From CAUTXO01 sp963542625 (GTDB taxonomy: Bacteria > Campylobacterota > Campylobacteria > Campylobacterales > SZUA-545): 45,228 nt of DNA. Position numbers and translations under genes: made by a program. Location: positions 1 through 45,228 of the forward strand of contig CAUTXO010000010.1 of the NCBI GenBank assembly GCA_963542625.1. The letters are read 5' to 3'. Positions 41,553-45,228 of the stretch are shown here, piece by piece; position 1 is the first letter of the stretch; every line of letters begins with the position of its first letter. The notes under the pieces are model-generated. The model was not told the DNA's origin, ran no database searches, and saw nothing but the letters and a program-made list of their open reading frames with translations.

Positions 41553-43511
41553 ATGCAAGATCTTAAAAAATCCCTAGCCCTTAAATACAGGCCGAAAAAC
41601 TTCGATGAGCTCATCGGGCAAAAAAGCGTGAGCCAGACGCTAAGCCTTGCGCTAGAGCAAAACAAAACGTCCTACGCGTATTTGTTTTCAGGGCTGCGCG
41701 GTAGCGGCAAAACTTCCACCGCTAGGATCTTTGCAAAGGCGCTTGTGTGCTCGCACCCAGCCAGCGGGCGCTCCTGCGAAGTGTGCGAAAATTGCCGTAT
41801 GGCAAACGAAGGCAAGCACATAGACATCATCGAGCTAGATGGCGCAAGCAACCGCAAGATTGACGACGTGCGCGATTTAATCGAGCAAACGCGCTACAAA
41901 CCGTCTATTGCCGCCTACAAGATCTTCATCATTGACGAAGTGCATATGCTCACCAAAGAAGCCTTCAACGCCCTTTTGAAAACGCTTGAAGAGCCGCCTG
42001 AATTTGTGAAATTTATACTAGCCACCACCGACCCGCTCAAGCTCCCGCCTACGATTTTATCGCGCACGCAGCACTTTCGCTTCAAAAAAATCGCGCACGC
42101 AGACGTTACGGCGCACCTAAAGCACATCTTGCTTGCGGAAAACATCGGCTACGAAGAGCCCGCGCTTGAAATGATAGCGCGTAGCGGCGGCGGATCTCTG
42201 CGCGATAGCCTGACGCTCCTAGACCAAGCGGTTGTGTATTCTAAAGGCTTTGTGAGCGCTGGGAGCGTCGTTGAAATGCTCGGCGTGCTAGATCCAAAGA
42301 AAATCGACGAGTTTTTTTCGTATATTCTTGGCAAGGACAGGGCGCGCGCGGTGGCGTTTGTTGAGGAGATAGAGGACCAAGACGCGCAAATGGTGCTCGA
42401 TGAAATTATGTTTTTTCTCAAGCAAAAGCTAACTATTTTTGATAAAAACTTCCCCGTTTTTTTGCTCGAGCGATTTTTTAGGGTTGCCAGCCAGACAAAA
42501 TCGCTTTTATTCATCGGCAGCGATGCGGGCTTTGCCTTTTGCCTTATGGTGCTGAAAATGATAGAAGCGATGAAATTCGGCGCGATAGACGACGAGATCC
42601 GCGCGCTAGAGAATGACGCGTTTGCAGGGAGTGCTCGCAATACCGCAAGCGCCGTTGCCAGTGTTAGCGCTAGCGTTTCTAGTGCTGCGGTTGCAAGCCC
42701 CGCGCCAAGATCTGCCCCCACGCCAAGACCAGCGCAAGATCTAAGCCCCGCCCCAGCGGCGCAAACCACGCCCAGCACTCAAGATCTAACGCCCGCCAAA
42801 GATCTAGCGCCAGCGCCAAAGATCCAAGATCCAAGCCCCGCACAAACCCAAAGCGCGCAAGATCTAAGTCAAGATCTGCCGCCTAAGATCCCGCCCCAAG
42901 ATCCCGCCCCAAGATCCGCGCAAGATCCTAGCAGCCACCCCGCCCCCAGCGCCCAAGATCTCACACACGTGGGGCTTTTTGATGAGGTTGTGAAAAAAAT
43001 TTACGCAAGAGACCCAGATCTTGGCGACGCGTTCAAGGCGTCCATTAGTTTTGTTAGCTTCAAAGCAAACACGCTAACGTGGATTAGCAACCCGCTTGAC
43101 GAGCACAAAAAAATGCTAAAAAAATACTGGCCTGTGATTAAGCAGCTCATTGAAGAAACCTTTGGCGTCGGCATTGAAATCAAGGCGCAAAAGCCTAGTG
43201 CAAAGCCAGCGCCAAAGATCCAAGAAGCTAGACCAGCGCAAGATCTAAGCCAAGATCCAAACCCTGATCTTAGTCCAGGTGGAAACTTGGGCGCGCAAGA
43301 CATAAGCCAAGATCCAGCGCCCAAGCCCCAAGAACCAAGCGCTCAAGATCCAAGCCAGCCGCAAGATCTAGCGCCAGCTCCAGCGCAAGATCTCTCCCCC
43401 GCCCAAGACGAGCTTAAAGAGTTAGACGACCCTTTTATCAAAACGGCGGTAGATCTTTTCAAGCCAAGCGCAATTAACGTCGCTAATGCCTTACGTAAAA
43501 AAGACCTTTGA
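41553..43511 (+). CDS. dnaX: DNA polymerase III subunit gamma/tau with repeat-expanded linkers
   Basis: A 652-residue clamp-loader ATPase. Walker A is GLRGSGKTSTARI (about 47-59), the zinc motif is CSHPASGRSCEVCENC, Walker B is IIDEVHM, and the sensor is LSRTQHF. The core ends near residue 345. Two low-complexity Pro/Ala-rich linkers then flank a small folded piece (about 473-545, VGLFDEVVKKIYARDPDLGD onward). They consist of units such as AQDLS, AKDLAPAPKIQDPS and PPQDPAPRS, encoded by about 13 GATC words in 42709-42965 and 8 in 43200-43395, nearly all RGATCY. The protein is therefore longer than I expect for Campylobacter DnaX (roughly 500 residues from memory). It overlaps the pseudouridine synthase gene by 26 bases. 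Confidence 0.93.
   Translation: MQDLKKSLALKYRPKNFDELIGQKSVSQTLSLALEQNKTSYAYLFSGLRGSGKTSTARIFAKALVCSHPASGRSCEVCENCRMANEGKHIDIIELDGASNRKIDDVRDLIEQTRYKPSIAAYKIFIIDEVHMLTKEAFNALLKTLEEPPEFVKFILATTDPLKLPPTILSRTQHFRFKKIAHADVTAHLKHILLAENIGYEEPALEMIARSGGGSLRDSLTLLDQAVVYSKGFVSAGSVVEMLGVLDPKKIDEFFSYILGKDRARAVAFVEEIEDQDAQMVLDEIMFFLKQKLTIFDKNFPVFLLERFFRVASQTKSLLFIGSDAGFAFCLMVLKMIEAMKFGAIDDEIRALENDAFAGSARNTASAVASVSASVSSAAVASPAPRSAPTPRPAQDLSPAPAAQTTPSTQDLTPAKDLAPAPKIQDPSPAQTQSAQDLSQDLPPKIPPQDPAPRSAQDPSSHPAPSAQDLTHVGLFDEVVKKIYARDPDLGDAFKASISFVSFKANTLTWISNPLDEHKKMLKKYWPVIKQLIEETFGVGIEIKAQKPSAKPAPKIQEARPAQDLSQDPNPDLSPGGNLGAQDISQDPAPKPQEPSAQDPSQPQDLAPAPAQDLSPAQDELKELDDPFIKTAVDLFKPSAINVANALRKKDL
42709..43395 (+). 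repeat. in-frame RGATCY arrays in dnaX encoding QDL/QDP/KIQD linkers
   Basis: Two clusters (42709-42965 and 43200-43395). CAAGATCT reads QDL, CAAGATCC reads QDP, and CAAAGATCC in another frame reads PKI plus the next residue. Two of the three possible frames of the word are thus used, so the repeats arose at DNA level rather than as a protein repeat. Confidence 0.85.
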
Positions 43512-44406
43512 ACTAGCCATCGCGCAAAAAATCAACGCGTTTTTGGTAAGCGCGCTAGATCTCCCGGCTAACGTTGTTTCGCGCCTTATCGACAAAGGCA
43601 AGGTGTCGCTTAACGGCAAGGTGGTAACGGCAAAGGGGCTATCTGCCAGCGGGCATTTGGAAGTGTTTTACCGCGCCGCAGAGCCGAATGTTATGGAACC
43701 AATTTTTAGCACCGATGATTTTTGCGTTTTTGATAAGCCAAGCGGGCTTTTGGTGCATCAAAACGGGCTAACGGCTGAGCGCACCTTGCTAGATGACGCG
43801 ACCTATCTTTACGGCGCCAACGCGCATTTGGTGCATAGGCTTGACAGGCAAACGAGCGGGCTTGTGATGGTTTCTAAGCACCGCCGCGCAGACGCCGCAC
43901 TCAAAGAGCTTTTTAGAAACCGCCTTGTGGAGAAGATCTATCTAGCGCTGGTGCGCGGGCGCGTGGAAAAAGAGCAGCTAATTAGCGCGCCGATTTTAAC
44001 GGGGCAAAACCGCCCGCCAATGCAGGGCGTGCCGCGTGTTTTGGGCGCGGTGAGTGCTAACGGGCTTAGCGCTAGGACGATGCTTTACCCGCTTAGGTTT
44101 TTTCCTGATTTAAACGCAAGCCTTGTGAAATGCCGGCTGATAACGGGGCGCACGCACCAGATCCGCTTGCATTTGGCGCACATCGGGCACCCGGTTTTAG
44201 GCGACCCGTTTTACGGCGTGAGTTTGGAGACGGCAAACGAGTATTTGGATACGCAAATGAGCGCGGAGCGGCTGCTAGAGCTAACCGGCGCCAAGCGGCT
44301 TATGTTGCACTCGTATTCGGTTGAGTTTTGCTATAAGAACCTGTTTTTCATTAAATCTAGCGATGATTTTTTGCGCCGCGATTTTTTAGAAAGCTTTTTG
44401 CGTTAG
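43486..44406 (+). CDS. RluA-family 23S rRNA pseudouridine synthase
   Basis: A 306-residue enzyme with an N-terminal S4-like RNA-binding region (about 10-65, LVSALDLPANVVSRLIDKGK) and a pseudouridine synthase domain. The catalytic Asp is in HRLDRQTSG (about 118-126). Also present are DKPSGLLVHQ and GRTHQIRLHLAHIGHPVLGD. It isomerises uridine in rRNA; RluD or RluC specificity cannot be told from sequence alone. The start lies inside the dnaX end, so it is probably translationally coupled. Confidence 0.9.
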   Translation: MPYVKKTFELAIAQKINAFLVSALDLPANVVSRLIDKGKVSLNGKVVTAKGLSASGHLEVFYRAAEPNVMEPIFSTDDFCVFDKPSGLLVHQNGLTAERTLLDDATYLYGANAHLVHRLDRQTSGLVMVSKHRRADAALKELFRNRLVEKIYLALVRGRVEKEQLISAPILTGQNRPPMQGVPRVLGAVSANGLSARTMLYPLRFFPDLNASLVKCRLITGRTHQIRLHLAHIGHPVLGDPFYGVSLETANEYLDTQMSAERLLELTGAKRLMLHSYSVEFCYKNLFFIKSSDDFLRRDFLESFLR

Positions 44407-45010
44407 GCTTTGCGCGGTAATCTAGGGTGTGCGTAGCTAGCGCCGCCGCTGGCGGGGCAGGGCAGTGCGCGCAAGCGTTTCAATGCCGTTTGCACGGGGC
44501 GCTAAGATCTTGCGCTAGGATTTTAGGGCGGAGATCTAGGGCACCTATTAGATCTTGCATTTTTTCTAGGGATTAGATCTTGACTAAGATCTGTTAGCTA
44601 GATCTACGCTAGATCTAAGCGCTTGTGTTTTTTTCTTTTTTGCTTTTATGGTGCGCTGTTGTGCTTTTTCTTTTTAAATTATGGGGGTAGATCTTGGCTA
44701 GGATCTGCTAGTTAGATCTTGAGCTAGGATCTTAGGCTTAGATCTAAGGCGTCTATTAGATCTTGTGTTTTTCTTTTTTTAAATTAGGGGGAAATGGAGC
44801 CGTGACGTAGCAATTGGGCCCCCCTTCCCCCTAAGAAAAAAGATCTTAGTCCAAGATCTAACTAACAGATCTTAGGCAAGATCTTACAAAGCGGGTGGCG
44901 CAAAGATCTAGCACAGATCTTGCCAACACTAGCTCTGTGCGCTTGGTGCTTAGATCTTAGTCGCTCACAAGATCTAAGCGGATTTAGGCTTTGCGCCTAA
45001 TGGCGCTTAG
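44407..45010. repeat. dense RGATCY intergenic block, G/T-rich, with T-run/G5 direct repeats
   Basis: About 22 GATC between 44500 and 45030, all RGATCY, and the asymmetric copies are all GGATCT on the plus strand. Larger direct repeats are nested in it: a T-rich run, then AAATTA, then GGGGG occurs at about 44665-44687 and again at about 44766-44791. CTATTAGATCTTG occurs at 44546 and 44754. A 10-bp inverted repeat TTAGGGGGAA / TTCCCCCTAA (44784-44793 with 44825-44834) encloses a 31-base loop. No gene supported. Confidence 0.75.
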
Positions 45011-45139
45011 GTCAAAAGATCTGCACGTTTTTTGAGTTTGGTTAGTCAGGTAGCGGTTTTGTGGCTTGTGAGTTTGGTTTTATTTGAAGAGCTAGCGAGT
45101 AGGGTGTTTATCGAGTGCTATTTTTGCAAAAAGCAAAAG

Positions 45140-45226
45140 CTAGAGCAGTATCTTATTCATCGCAAGTGTCCCCCCCCGTGGTAAGCTAAAAACCATACCG
45201 CTTAGGGCTTTGTCATAGTCAAGGTA
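45140..45226 (-). CDS. possible C-terminal end of a gene entering from the right edge
   Basis: A frame open from the window edge to a stop at 45140-45142 encodes 28 residues ending SLPRGGTLAMNKILL. A C8/G8 tract lies in it at 45170-45177 (PRGG). The plus strand is also open here (45011-45184). Too short to choose a strand or a family. Confidence 0.2.
   Translation of the reverse strand, partial: YLDYDKALSGMVFSLPRGGTLAMNKILL
45170..45177. repeat. C8 homopolymer near the window end
   Basis: Eight consecutive C on the plus strand. It is shorter than the two 11-base tracts but within the range in which slippage is reported in Campylobacter. Its gene context lies outside the window. Confidence 0.6.
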
Positions 45227-45228
45227 AG

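Noticed and set aside
43100..43135. Programmed frameshift site in dnaX (A7 runs)
   Set aside because: Two A7 runs exist, but neither is the A-AAA-AAG heptamer, and no stimulatory hairpin or short gamma stop was evident by eye.
44784..44834. Intrinsic terminator
   Set aside because: The inverted repeat has a 31-base loop and no T-run on the proper side of either strand.
1..45228. Mobile element or prophage as the source of the blocks
   Set aside because: No transposase, integrase, terminal inverted repeats or target duplications were seen near any block.

Overview
The window looks like part of a chromosome from a Campylobacterota bacterium, most likely a Campylobacter-like member with an unusually high GC content. 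Clues are a Cts-type competence/type II secretion cluster, the futalosine-pathway enzyme MqnD, a Csd6/Pgp2-type cell-shape peptidase, a long epsilon-type DapD, a NapA-type Dps, and contingency-type G/C homopolymers. No tRNA, rRNA, CRISPR array, insertion sequence or prophage was recognised.

Layout. 635-2242: sulfide:quinone oxidoreductase plus a 53-residue membrane protein. 2366-4387 (minus): chemoreceptor behind a G11 tract, then a small membrane protein. 5219-7193 (minus): a coupled operon of TDT transporter, secreted cyclophilin and anchored protein, followed by a frameshifted LysE-family exporter. 8292-9842 (minus): NYN-LOTUS protein and Dps. 9894-14099 (minus): thiL-fapA-dapD. 14158-18325: glucosaminidase, rplI-hslV-hslU-era. 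18309-27043: peptidoglycan peptidase and a continuous run of secretion/competence genes (PilM/N-, PilO- and PilP-like proteins, secretin, AAA ATPase, TPR-like protein, GspE ATPase). 27386-29148: an atypical AT-rich secreted protein and an unknown 377-residue protein. 29496-33307: peroxiredoxin, and an acetolactate-synthase-like enzyme paired with an aldehyde dehydrogenase. 33645-34282: a phase-variable outer-membrane protein in the OFF state. 34516-38933: PHP phosphatase, glnA, and ctsF between two small membrane proteins. 38987-44406: trpS, mqnD, fliQ, dnaX and an RluA-type pseudouridine synthase.

The most striking signal is not a gene. Almost every long intergenic gap is packed with the palindrome RGATCY (mostly AGATCT, AGATCC or GGATCT), at about one copy per 36 bases by my hand count over nine gaps (about 116 copies in about 4.2 kb; about 4 expected by chance). 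The same word appears inside genes where length is tolerated. In dnaX it encodes long Pro/Ala-rich linkers full of QDL, QDP and KIQD units, and it also marks the glucosaminidase tail and one stretch of dapD. A low-GC gene at 27386-28027 has none. This resembles the HIP1 phenomenon of cyanobacteria in kind, with a different word. I know of no description of it in this phylum, but I could not search.

Starts were re-chosen from ribosome-binding sites for the cyclophilin, NYN protein, rplI, the PilP-like protein, the 27386 gene, the TPP enzyme, the aldehyde dehydrogenase and glnA. Gene names rest on recognised motifs and neighbourhood, without database searches.
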